Shown piece after piece: positions 8,196 to 14,552 of a stretch of 27,198 nucleotides of DNA. The notes beneath the pieces were generated by a model, which saw nothing but the letters and a program-made list of their open reading frames with translations, was not told the origin of the DNA and did not search any database. Both the position numbers and the translations under genes were made by a program. Numbering within the stretch: the first letter of the stretch is position 1; every line of letters begins with the position of its first letter. Source of the DNA: Patescibacteria group bacterium (GTDB lineage Bacteria > Patescibacteriota > Microgenomatia > UBA8517); NCBI GenBank assembly GCA_018826545.1, contig JAHKAL010000026.1:1-27198 (forward strand), read 5' to 3'.

Positions 8196-8777
8196 CTAGC
8201 TGTACAAATTGTTATACAGTTCCATATACAAGGTTTGTGCTATTTGAATACCAGTATCCAGAGTGGCCTGATTCAATTCATTCTGTCGCCCGTGAACCAA
8301 TAAATTACGAATCCATCTTATAGCCTCTAACTGTTTGACCCCGTTATCCGTCAATAAATCTTTTTGCCTAAGCTCTTTCGTCAAATTTGTAACATTTACA
8401 TTATTCTGAATATCTTTTGCTAGCCAGACAGTCGCAAAAATTCTTAACAGTCTTTCTATTTCAAATGCTAGAGCTAAAAAGTTACCTTGGGCAGTATCCA
8501 TTAATTGAAGGGGGGCTTGTTTTTCAGCCTCATCAAGCTTTTTCTTATTAATATTTTTTTCTTTCTCTGCAAAGGCTTTTTTACCTTCCAACTCCTTAAT
8601 TTCATTTTCATTTTTTTTACCCTTAAGTCCCCAAAAATCAAACTCTTTTAAATCAGAAAATAGAGACAAAAGCAAAAGCATTAATAAAACAGCAAGCTGT
8701 CCATTGGAAATAAATATTCCTTTTAAAAGAGATAAAACAAGGACAGCAATTAGGATTAACCAAGTAACAATTTTCAT
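8196..8777 (-). CDS. Membrane-anchored HEPN-like protein (candidate RNase/defence effector)
   Basis: 193 residues. Two hydrophobic segments at about 3-22 and 26-41 form a membrane hairpin. A charged coiled coil follows at about 50-88. The C-terminal helical domain (about 92-193) contains IRWIRNLLVHGR, in which Arg157 and His162 give the R-x4-H signature of HEPN ribonucleases, and the context resembles DUF4145-type HEPN domains. Many such domains act in defence or toxin systems, but some are inactive and structural. The domain assignment comes from the motif and helix pattern only. The gene follows the 3' end of tRNA-Gln by about 33 bases on the same strand. It has no clear promoter or Shine-Dalgarno sequence of its own, so it may be read from the tRNA promoter. 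A terminator follows. Confidence 0.72.
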   Translation of the reverse strand: MKIVTWLILIAVLVLSLLKGIFISNGQLAVLLMLLLLSLFSDLKEFDFWGLKGKKNENEIKELEGKKAFAEKEKNINKKKLDEAEKQAPLQLMDTAQGNFLALAFEIERLLRIFATVWLAKDIQNNVNVTNLTKELRQKDLLTDNGVKQLEAIRWIRNLLVHGRQNELNQATLDTGIQIAQTLYMELYNNLYS

Positions 8778-8780
8778 TTA

Positions 8781-8810
8781 AAGACTACCGGCACCATAGG
8801 TGCACGTCTT
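8781..8810 (-). promoter_or_regulatory. Hairpin between tRNA-Gln and the HEPN-like gene
   Basis: On the minus strand AAGAC and GTCTT (outer stem) enclose GCACC-TAT-GGTGC (inner stem, 3-base loop). The element starts at the last A of the tRNA CCA end and ends 3 bases before the ATG of the HEPN-like gene. There is no T tract after it, so it is a weak terminator candidate. A processing signal or translation control element is equally possible. Confidence 0.45.
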
Positions 8811-8883
8811 GGCTGCCCGACCTCGATTCGAACGAGGATTAAATGGTCCAGAACCATTTGGCCTACCGTTAGCCGATCGGGCA
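8810..8883 (-). tRNA. tRNA-Gln (anticodon CUG), CCA encoded
   Basis: Read on the minus strand: acceptor stem TGCCCGA/TCGGGCA (7 pairs, U1-A72), D arm GGCT/GGCC with a 7-base loop containing GG, and anticodon stem AATGG/CCATT with loop TTCTGGA. This gives anticodon CUG. The variable loop has 4 bases and the T arm is CCTCG-TTCGAAT-CGAGG. Discriminator G73 and the CCA end are encoded. The body is short (74 bases with CCA). The U1-A72 pair is a known identity element for Glu-tRNA(Gln) amidation by bacterial GatCAB, so Gln is probably made by transamidation. That part is inference. Confidence 0.93.
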
Positions 8884-8903
8884 TTATCCCTCTTCCAAGG
8901 CTA

Positions 8904-8912
8904 ATTCTAACA
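8904..8912 (-). promoter_or_regulatory. Extended -10 promoter of tRNA-Gln
   Basis: On the minus strand TG-T-TAGAAT lies about 20 bases before the mature 5' end of the tRNA. This predicts a 5' leader of about 14 bases that RNase P would remove. The -35 is weak. Confidence 0.5.
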
Positions 8913-8971
8913 CAATTTAAACTTCTTTACTCAAATAAACTACCCTGTAACTATCTATTAATTCTTTTTGA

Positions 8972-8980
8972 TGATAAAAT
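8972..8980 (+). promoter_or_regulatory. Extended -10 promoter of the RRM protein gene
   Basis: TG-A-TAAAAT on the plus strand predicts a start near 8987. The leader would be about 120 bases, unlike the near-leaderless promoters elsewhere in the window. Confidence 0.5.
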
Positions 8981-8986
8981 AGGTCT

Positions 8987-9106
8987 GTTAGCTTAAGTTT
9001 CTAAGTTTTGTTAGAAGGAAAAAAGATCGTTACTTCAAAAAAGTCGTCTTTTACCATTATTAAATAAACGAAAAATCATTAAGCATAAAAAAGGTGGTGA
9101 TTACAA
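8987..9106 (+). promoter_or_regulatory. Long structured 5' leader of the RRM protein gene with strong Shine-Dalgarno
   Basis: The leader contains a perfect hairpin, TTCTAA-GTTTTG-TTAGAA (8999-9016). A second imperfect stem, AAAAGATCG (9021-9029) with CGTCTTTT (9045-9052), ends in a short T run and could act as an attenuator. AAGGTGGTGA at 9091-9100, 6 bases before the ATG, is a near-complete complement of the 16S 3' end. The layout is reminiscent of cold-shock and RNA-binding protein leaders, which are often autoregulated. Thermal or autoregulatory control is inference. Confidence 0.45.
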
Positions 9107-9481
9107 ATGGCTAAAAGATTATTTATAGGAGGATTCCCTTATTCAACTACAGAAGATGAATTAAAGGAAATGTTCTCAAAGATCGGAGAATTAGAATCAG
9201 TCTCTATTATTACAGACAAATATACTGGAAATAGTAAAGGCTTTGGTTTTATTGAATACAAAAAAGACGAAGATGCCCCTAAAGCAATTGAAACTCTTAA
9301 TAACACCGAACTCGGTGGAAGAAGAATTAATGTTGCTGAAGCAAAACCTATGGAAAAAAGAGATGATCGAAGTGGAGGAGGATTTAACGACAGAAGAGGT
9401 GGATTCGGAAACAATAGAGGTGGAGGATTTAACGACAGAAGAGGTGGAGGAAGAGATTCTCAAAGATCAGACAGATATTAA
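9107..9481 (+). CDS. RRM-domain RNA-binding protein with Gly/Arg-rich tail
   Basis: 124 residues. One RNA recognition motif spans about 3-82: RNP2 LFIGGF (5-10) and RNP1 KGFGFIEY (about 44-51) with the usual aromatic residues. It is followed by a disordered tail rich in RGG/GGF and Arg (about 85-124). It resembles the small single-RRM proteins of cyanobacteria and many CPR genomes, which bind single-stranded RNA and are often cold-induced. The tail contains two copies of GFNDRRGG, encoded by an exact 27-base repeat. Strong Shine-Dalgarno and a long leader suggest high or regulated expression. The next gene starts 9 bases after its stop, with no ribosome binding site, so the two are probably co-transcribed. 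Confidence 0.92.
   Translation: MAKRLFIGGFPYSTTEDELKEMFSKIGELESVSIITDKYTGNSKGFGFIEYKKDEDAPKAIETLNNTELGGRRINVAEAKPMEKRDDRSGGGFNDRRGGFGNNRGGGFNDRRGGGRDSQRSDRY
9377..9448 (+). repeat. 27-base direct repeat within the RGG tail
   Basis: An identical 27-base unit occurs at 9377-9403 and 9422-9448 (period 45 bases, 15 residues). It keeps the reading frame and encodes the repeated GGFNDRRGG segment. Exact identity at the DNA level suggests a recent in-frame duplication or slippage. Confidence 0.85.
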
Positions 9482-9490
9482 TACCAAATA

Positions 9491-9745
9491 ATGTCAAAAA
9501 ATTTTCAAAACAACCTTTGCCCACTCTGTGGCAAACAAAGGATTGTAGTTAAAACCTACAAGGAAAAGATAGGCAATTCTGTTATTACTTATACAGAAAA
9601 AATCTGTCCTGATCCTGTATGTCAAAAAAAACTTGATGGGCAGTTAGCACAAGAACAAAAAAAGAGAAACCTAATTATCAAAGCGCAGAAAAAGAGAGAG
9701 GAAGAAAGAAAAAAAAGACTAAAAGATAAAAAAGCTGGTAAGTAA
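9491..9745 (+). CDS. Small zinc-ribbon protein with basic helical tail
   Basis: 84 residues. CPLC (10-13) and CPDPVC (39-44) form a likely four-Cys zinc ribbon. From about 50 to the end the protein is a continuous Lys/Arg/Glu-rich helix (repeated KKREEERKKR-like segments) that may bind nucleic acid or ribosomes. I do not recognise a named family. It sits 9 bases downstream of the RRM gene without a Shine-Dalgarno sequence, suggesting translational coupling and possibly a shared role in RNA biology. It is convergent with the next gene, with 8 bases between stops and no visible terminator. Confidence 0.75.
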   Translation: MSKNFQNNLCPLCGKQRIVVKTYKEKIGNSVITYTEKICPDPVCQKKLDGQLAQEQKKRNLIIKAQKKREEERKKRLKDKKAGK

Positions 9746-9753
9746 ACAACTTT

Positions 9754-10062
9754 TTATTTCTTCTTCCCAAAAACCTTTTTTACCAAAAAACTTAGGAAAG
9801 ATTCATTTTTTAACTTCTTTTTAAGCTCTTTTGACCAAACAGAAAGAATAACCCATTTTTGTCTTTCATTTTTCTTGGTAACTACTTCAATTTCTTGTTT
9901 TCCATACGTCCTATGGAAAATCCAAGCTCCTTTTTCCTTTGCATATCTAGACTTTTGAGGTCTTCTAAAAGTAGCCCAAGCATTGGATTGGGATATTCCT
10001 CTCTCTTTTAACCTTTCTATGGCATGATTTGTCCAAATGGCCTTACCAAAAAATCTATCCAT
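9754..10062 (-). CDS. DUF4258-like small protein
   Basis: 102 residues. The order of features fits DUF4258, a RelE/BrnT-like small fold. It has TNHAIERLKERGIS near the N-terminus (about 11-24), then a helix with RRPQ, then an aromatic strand GAWIFHRTYG. A KKNERQKWVILSVW strand closes the domain at about 75. The tail is strongly basic. DUF4258 proteins have been suggested to be toxin-like, but no antitoxin gene adjoins this one, so a housekeeping RNA-binding role is equally possible. The -10 box TATAAT lies 8 bases before the ATG, so the mRNA should be leaderless. The promoter region overlaps that of the divergent hpt gene. Confidence 0.7.
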   Translation of the reverse strand: MDRFFGKAIWTNHAIERLKERGISQSNAWATFRRPQKSRYAKEKGAWIFHRTYGKQEIEVVTKKNERQKWVILSVWSKELKKKLKNESFLSFLVKKVFGKKK

Positions 10063-10070
10063 ATTTTTAA

Positions 10071-10106
10071 ATTATATCTTGAAAAATTCATTTTTATACC
10101 TATAAT
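10071..10106. promoter_or_regulatory. Overlapping divergent promoters of DUF4258 (minus) and hpt (plus)
   Basis: Plus strand: TTGAAA (10079-10084), 16-base spacer, TATAAT (10101-10106), then 6 bases to the hpt ATG at 10113. The predicted RNA start falls on the ATG itself. Minus strand: TATAAT (10076-10071), 8 bases before the ATG at 10062. The two elements interleave, so polymerase binding should be mutually exclusive. Confidence 0.7.
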
Positions 10107-10112
10107 TCCATT

Positions 10113-10727
10113 ATGTCTAAAGAAACTGGCTCTAACCAAAAAGAAATACGAGAAATAAGTGGTTTTTCAATTGAGGTTTTAATTGATGAAGTTAAGATAA
10201 GAGAAAGATTAGTTATCATAGCTGACCAGATATACGAAGACTATTACAAAAAAGGCAAAAATCCTATATTTATTTGTGTCTTAAGAGGTGCAGAGCCAAC
10301 ATATATTTGGCTCACCCAAGAGTTGGGAAGAGAAAATCCTAAAACCGATAGAAAACCCGTATCAGCACATGGTGGACACATTGGTCTTTCCAGCTATGGA
10401 AAAAGTAAGAATTCCTCTGGTAGAGTAAAACTTACTTCACGTTTATCTGTAGATATCGAAGGAGAAGATGTAATTATTGTCGAAGATATTCTTGATAGTG
10501 GTAATACTATGACAAAAGCAAGAAAAAAATATTTCTTCCCCAAAAAACCAAAATCTTTAGAAATATTTGCACTTTTAGATAAAGTTGACGGACGAGTATT
10601 TCCAATAGAAGCAAAATATGTGGGATTTAAAATCCCCAATAAGTTTGTCGTAGGTTTTGGCCTTGATCTTAATGAAACTGAACTCAGAAACTTACCTTGG
10701 GTTGGTGTTCCCCTACTGGAACCTTAA
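10113..10727 (+). CDS. hpt: Hypoxanthine phosphoribosyltransferase-like purine salvage enzyme
   Basis: 204 residues, type I phosphoribosyltransferase fold. FICVLRGA (53-60) is the pyrophosphate-binding loop. IIVEDILDSGNTM (121-133) is the PRPP-binding motif with adjacent acidic residues. KVDGR (157-161) supplies the lysine that typically contacts the purine. VGFGLD followed by RNLPWVGV (to about 199) is the C-terminal signature of HPRT. The enzyme would convert hypoxanthine or guanine plus PRPP into IMP or GMP in the cytoplasm, a useful salvage step for a reduced genome. The length is slightly above the usual 175-190 because of an N-terminal extension and an insert near 70-105. Substrate preference cannot be read from sequence. 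Leaderless promoter; convergent with the next gene. Confidence 0.85.
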   Translation: MSKETGSNQKEIREISGFSIEVLIDEVKIRERLVIIADQIYEDYYKKGKNPIFICVLRGAEPTYIWLTQELGRENPKTDRKPVSAHGGHIGLSSYGKSKNSSGRVKLTSRLSVDIEGEDVIIVEDILDSGNTMTKARKKYFFPKKPKSLEIFALLDKVDGRVFPIEAKYVGFKIPNKFVVGFGLDLNETELRNLPWVGVPLLEP

Positions 10728-10743
10728 TTTTTCCTACCACTTT

Positions 10744-10778
10744 AAAAAATTCCAAATATTTTATTAAATTATTTGGAA
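10744..10778 (-). terminator. Terminator of the gltX operon
   Basis: On the minus strand TTCCAAATA (10778-10770), an 11-base loop and TATTTGGAA (10758-10750) form a perfect 9-base-pair stem followed by six T (10749-10744). It overlaps the last codon of the 113-residue gene and could also slow transcription arriving from hpt. Confidence 0.75.
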
Positions 10779-11110
10779 GTATGAATTCTTTCTGTCTTTA
10801 TATCTTCTAAAAGCCCATATGCCAAATCTCCAATTTCTTGTTTAATAACTTCTTCAATATTGTCTTCTATTTTTTCTTTTAAGAAGTCAAAAAGCATTTC
10901 ATCAAATGGGGCATCCAAAAACTTTTCAATAAATTCACTATGATCTTTGATTGGAAGTTTTTCCAAAATCATATCCATTACCTTGTGTCCCAGAATATCA
11001 TCAACCAGGCTCCATATCTCAAATTCCTCTTCCTTAGAAGAAGTCTTCTTTTTAACTTCCTTTCCGAAATTTTCTAAAACTATTAATCTATCATAAAAAA
11101 TTCTTGACAT
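10769..11110 (-). CDS. Small acidic helical protein of unknown function
   Basis: 113 residues, predicted mostly helical and acidic. There are no Cys and no membrane segment. A Leu/Phe/Asp-rich core, ILEKLPIKDHSEFIEKFLD (about 49-67), suggests a small helical bundle of a type common in CPR genomes as uncharacterised DUF proteins; I cannot name the family with confidence. It is the third gene of the gltX operon, with a 2-base gap from the preceding stop, and ends in a strong terminator. The proximity to an exported protein gene hints at partnership, but no function is deducible. Confidence 0.65.
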   Translation of the reverse strand: MSRIFYDRLIVLENFGKEVKKKTSSKEEEFEIWSLVDDILGHKVMDMILEKLPIKDHSEFIEKFLDAPFDEMLFDFLKEKIEDNIEEVIKQEIGDLAYGLLEDIKTERIHTSK

Positions 11111-11112
11111 AT

Positions 11113-12087
11113 TTATCCTTTCTCTAAAGAAATTAACGGAACATTTACTTTGTTGTAATCAACTGGTCCCAAAGGAACTTTATTTTCAGGATCATCAACG
11201 AAGAAAACTAAAACCGCTCCTTTTTTATATCTCGGTCCCCCTAGGTATTGCATAACCTCAGGACTTCCTCCAAAATTCTTCCCCGTCCACATAGCAGGAC
11301 CTGAATCTGCAACTGAAGCAACAACTGCATTTCCGTTATTGGTATTTACAATTAAAACCTTTCTATATTTATACCAATTTCTTAAATATGGCTGTCTACT
11401 ATTCCAATCAGGAAGATATAAAGTTTGTACAACCGCATACCACTTTTCAATTCCTTTCAAAGAAGGAGTTAGTTTGTCCTTACTTGGTGCAAAATACCCC
11501 CAAGCTCCAAGCCCTGGGGCAATTCCCTCTTTTAAGACTGTTCCTTCTCCATGCTCACTAAGATTATCTCCCGGATATCTTTTTAAATGCTGTTCTGCTC
11601 CAATTAAACCAAAACTTGTATTCAAATGTTCCCCTTCCAAAGTCGCTCTGGTTTTAATTCCCAATATTTCTTCAAACATTTGCTCCAATACCCTTTCTTC
11701 ATTTCGAGATAAAGGACGAGGTCTTTCGGGCAAAAACTGGGCTAAAAGATCAATCAAAGTTTTTTGGGGCAGGTCTGAAAGAGACTTTCCTGGACTTTTT
11801 AATTTAGCAAACACTTCCAAAGGTGTGGGAAGTGAATTAATACCACTAGGAGGAGATAAAAGAAGAGTTCCAGTTAAAGCCCCTGCCCCAAGAATTTTTG
11901 CTGAATGTTCTCTAAGCTTTTCAAAAGAAACCCCTTTCTTTTTCATAAATTTATCTATATGTGGATATTTTTTAGAAAAAAGGTTTTTGGCTTCAATGTC
12001 TTTAAGTTTTAATTTGTTCCGGAAGTAATCAAAACCAGTTTTATTTTTGTAAATTTCTTCAAATATTTTGGCAGGAGACTTTTTCAT
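11113..12087 (-). CDS. Membrane-anchored/exported protein, possibly with a double-psi beta-barrel domain
   Basis: 324 residues. The first 60 residues are charged and helical. A hydrophobic segment of moderate length (about 65-80, ILGAGALTGTLLLSPP) follows, a likely signal-anchor placed unusually far from the N-terminus. The C-terminal half (about 150-324) is rich in Gly, Trp and Tyr. It has a stretch KVLIVNTNNGNAVVASVADSGPA (about 245-267) followed by FGGSPEVMQYLGG. That order (strand, V-x-D-x-GP, then an SPxxM helix) resembles the double-psi barrel of RlpA/3D-type wall proteins. The match is weak and no catalytic residue can be assigned. It begins 4 bases after the gltX stop, with no Shine-Dalgarno sequence, so it is translated within the gltX operon. 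Confidence 0.7.
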   Translation of the reverse strand: MKKSPAKIFEEIYKNKTGFDYFRNKLKLKDIEAKNLFSKKYPHIDKFMKKKGVSFEKLREHSAKILGAGALTGTLLLSPPSGINSLPTPLEVFAKLKSPGKSLSDLPQKTLIDLLAQFLPERPRPLSRNEERVLEQMFEEILGIKTRATLEGEHLNTSFGLIGAEQHLKRYPGDNLSEHGEGTVLKEGIAPGLGAWGYFAPSKDKLTPSLKGIEKWYAVVQTLYLPDWNSRQPYLRNWYKYRKVLIVNTNNGNAVVASVADSGPAMWTGKNFGGSPEVMQYLGGPRYKKGAVLVFFVDDPENKVPLGPVDYNKVNVPLISLEKG

Positions 12088-12091
12088 TTAT

Positions 12092-13441
12092 TTAAAGATA
12101 ATTCTTTATTCTCTTAAGAGATTTATTCTTTCCCAAGATAAAAATCGAATCATTTATGGGGGGAGTAAATTTCTTTCCAGTAATTGCAATTCTTAAATCC
12201 ATAAAAAAGTCCCCTGTCTTAAATTCATTCTTCGTAATTTCTTCCATTAATCTTTCATTAAGCAGTTCTTTATTCCAATCATCTATTTCATTAATTACTT
12301 TAAAAGCAACCTTTAAGTGTTTTTCTCTGCTTTCCCCAAATAAACTTTCATCTACTTTCTTTTCTTCTTTATTTTCTTCAAAGAAGAATGAAGCTAATTC
12401 CCAATAATCTGAAAGATTGTTTATTCTTTCTTTTACTAAAGGAATAGTTTTAATAATTAATTCTTTTGGATACTTTTCTTTTAAGAACTTAAAAACCATT
12501 TCAGACAGTTTATTATTTTCTAGCTTCCTTAAATAAATTCCATTAAACCAATCCAATTTTTCTCTATTAAAAACAGGATTTGACCTCTGAAAACCTTTTT
12601 CATCAAATACTTTTACAAATTCATCTAAACTAAATATTTCTTTATTATCCTTTGGTGCCCAACCCAAAAGCATAATAAAATTTAAAATTGCATCAGCTAA
12701 ATATCCTTCCTGGAGCATTTTTTCAACCGCCACACTTCCTTTTCTTTTTGAAAGCTTTCCACCATCTGGATCTAGGATATCTGTTAAGTGTCCTATCTCT
12801 GGTACTTTTAGATTTAAGTATTTATAGATAAGTAAATGAATTGGTGTAGAAGGCATCCAGTCATGACCTCTCAACACATGAGAAATATGCATATCTGAAT
12901 CATCTACAACTACTGCTAAATGATAAGTAGGAAATCCATCACTTTTTAGTAAAGTTGTATCTGAAACTGTTGAAGTATTCCAAGATATTTTTTTATTAAC
13001 AACAAAATCCTGAAATGAAATAATTTCATTGTCATTAACTTTAAGTTTAATGGCACCAGAAGTTAATTTTTTATCTCTACATGGATCTCTCAACTGATTT
13101 GAAAAACCCTCTTCTTTAGCATTTTTGGCCTTACATTGACAATAAAAAGCATGTCCATCTCGAATAAGTTTTTCTGCAGCTTTTTTATACAAACCTTGTT
13201 TTACTCTTTCTGATTGTATTACTAAATCCTCATCCCAATTTAAATTAAAAAGTTTCAATGCCTCCTGAATCTTTTCTTTTGAACCTACAACTTCTCTTTT
13301 TTTATCTGTATCCTCAATTCTTAAGAGAAAATCTCCTTTGTAGTGTTTTGCTAAGGCATATGAATAAAGAGCGGTTCTTAAACCCCCAATATGTAAAAAT
13401 CCAGTAGGACTCGGAGCAAAACGTGTTCTTATTTTTTCCAT
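12092..13441 (-). CDS. gltX: Glutamyl-tRNA synthetase
   Basis: 449 residues from the ATG at 13441. An upstream in-frame extension of 18 codons is rejected because the -10 box lies within it and the protein then starts with the canonical RTRFAPSPTG. The HIGH-type motif (HIGG, about 18-21) and the KMSKS-type motif KLSKR (about 240-244) are intact. A CxC...C segment near 110-130 may bind zinc. Class I catalytic fold, then a helical anticodon-binding region. It charges tRNA-Glu and, if the organism lacks GlnRS, probably also mischarges tRNA-Gln for GatCAB; discrimination cannot be judged here. First gene of a three-gene operon (gap 4, then 2 bases). Confidence 0.95.
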   Translation of the reverse strand: MEKIRTRFAPSPTGFLHIGGLRTALYSYALAKHYKGDFLLRIEDTDKKREVVGSKEKIQEALKLFNLNWDEDLVIQSERVKQGLYKKAAEKLIRDGHAFYCQCKAKNAKEEGFSNQLRDPCRDKKLTSGAIKLKVNDNEIISFQDFVVNKKISWNTSTVSDTTLLKSDGFPTYHLAVVVDDSDMHISHVLRGHDWMPSTPIHLLIYKYLNLKVPEIGHLTDILDPDGGKLSKRKGSVAVEKMLQEGYLADAILNFIMLLGWAPKDNKEIFSLDEFVKVFDEKGFQRSNPVFNREKLDWFNGIYLRKLENNKLSEMVFKFLKEKYPKELIIKTIPLVKERINNLSDYWELASFFFEENKEEKKVDESLFGESREKHLKVAFKVINEIDDWNKELLNERLMEEITKNEFKTGDFFMDLRIAITGKKFTPPINDSIFILGKNKSLKRIKNYL

Positions 13442-13450
13442 ACTAATTGA

Positions 13451-13479
13451 ATTATACCTATGTTTGAAGCTATACTCAA
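13451..13479 (-). promoter_or_regulatory. Leaderless promoter of gltX
   Basis: On the minus strand TTGAGT (13479-13474), a 17-base spacer and TATAAT (13456-13451) are followed after 9 bases by the ATG at 13441. The predicted leader is 0-2 bases. The divergent plus-strand gene at 13503 has only a weak candidate (TTTGAA, 16 bases, TATTTA at 13485-13490). Confidence 0.75.
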
Positions 13480-13502
13480 AGTAATATTTAAACAAAAAAT
13501 TT

Positions 13503-14552
13503 ATGGCCTCACTAACTAACGTTTCGATAATAACAAGAAAAATAATTAGATATTCTATCTACTTTGTAATTTTTATTATTGTTGCAAGAATACTATTTAA
13601 CACAGGTAAAGGAATTTTTTTGAAAATATTTCCTCCGGAAGAACCAGCTCCCACAGTAACTTTTGGAAAATTACCAATATTACCTTTTCCTGAAAAAGAA
13701 AAGATTGGAAATATTAGCTTGACTTTAGAAACTGCCAGTGGAGATCTGCCAGTTCTTGCAACTCAAACAAAAGTATTCTTCATACCAAAACAATCATCTC
13801 ATCTTTTGTCTTTGGATGTTGCAAAACAAAAAGCACAAGCTTTAGGTTTCTTGCCTGCGGGTGAGGCTACAAACGAAACAATCTATAAATTCATAAGTAG
13901 AAACTCATTTGCAACTTTACAGATGAATATTGTTAACACAACTTTTTCAATAAGCTATAACTTAAAAGCAGACCCATCACCAATTGAAAGAAAACCACAA
14001 TCCCCTGAAATCTTGGCAGCTTTTGTAAGATCATATCTTTCAAGTGCAAATCTTTTGCCCGAAGATTTATCAGGACCTACACAAAATGAATTTTTAAAAA
14101 TTGAAGGAGAAAATATTGTTCCAGCTCTTTCTCTTTCTGATTCTAACTTTGTTAAAGTTCACTTGTTTAGAAAAAATTATGAAAATCTGCCCACACTCAC
14201 AAATGAACCTAAAAAAGCTAACGTTTGGTTTATGCTTTCAGGATCCCAAGAACCCTCAAAAAAAATTGTTGCAGCAGAATATCATTACTTTCCGATAGAT
14301 GAATCCCAAAATGCAACTTACCCTCTAAAAACCGCACAAGAAGCTTGGAGTTCCCTAACCTCGGGAAATGCTTACATTGCAAGTTATGGACAAAATAAAG
14401 AAGGAGGCAGTGTAATAATTAGAAAAATATATCTTGCCTACTATGATCCAGGTAAACCAATTGAATTCTTTCAACCAATTATAGTTTTTGAAGGTGATAG
14501 AGATTTTGCTGCTTATCTTCCTGCAGTTACAGCTGATTATTACGGGGAATAA
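13503..14552 (+). CDS. Single-pass membrane protein with large extracytoplasmic domain, function unknown
   Basis: 349 residues. One transmembrane segment lies at about 14-35, followed by a Pro-rich linker (PPEEPAPT) and a large outside domain rich in beta strands. The C-terminal half contains two repeats of the kind seen in YycH/YycI-like or PepSY-like extracytoplasmic domains. In particular there is a helix with TAQEAWSSL (about 278-286) followed by strands IIRKIYLAYYD and IIVFEG. That likeness is by pattern only. Position next to cell-wall genes (a D,D-carboxypeptidase converges onto it with no bases between the stops) suggests an envelope role. Divergent from gltX. Confidence 0.75.
   Translation: MASLTNVSIITRKIIRYSIYFVIFIIVARILFNTGKGIFLKIFPPEEPAPTVTFGKLPILPFPEKEKIGNISLTLETASGDLPVLATQTKVFFIPKQSSHLLSLDVAKQKAQALGFLPAGEATNETIYKFISRNSFATLQMNIVNTTFSISYNLKADPSPIERKPQSPEILAAFVRSYLSSANLLPEDLSGPTQNEFLKIEGENIVPALSLSDSNFVKVHLFRKNYENLPTLTNEPKKANVWFMLSGSQEPSKKIVAAEYHYFPIDESQNATYPLKTAQEAWSSLTSGNAYIASYGQNKEGGSVIIRKIYLAYYDPGKPIEFFQPIIVFEGDRDFAAYLPAVTADYYGE

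Noticed and set aside
8100..8303. 67-residue plus-strand open frame after the MazF-like gene
   Set aside because: Most of it overlaps the terminator and the 3' end of the HEPN-like gene on the other strand; no start signal and no recognisable protein features.
8810..8883. att duplication of the tRNA 3' end
   Set aside because: No second copy of the T-arm/acceptor segment was found by eye near the left end of the accessory block or elsewhere in the window.
9139..9491. Several frames overlapping the RRM gene on both strands
   Set aside because: They arise from the repetitive RGG-coding sequence; the RRM frame has RNP motifs and a strong Shine-Dalgarno.
11339..12028. 229-residue plus-strand open frame
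   Set aside because: It lies wholly antisense to the exported-protein gene, which is joined to gltX by a 4-base gap. The translation is low-complexity Ser/Pro/Phe text typical of a shadow frame, with no promoter or ribosome binding site.
13442..13495. Upstream extension of GluRS by 18 codons
   Set aside because: The promoter -10 box lies inside this stretch and the family start aligns with the ATG at 13441. The same argument removes the extensions of AspRS (16782-16829) and RecJ (18950-19000).
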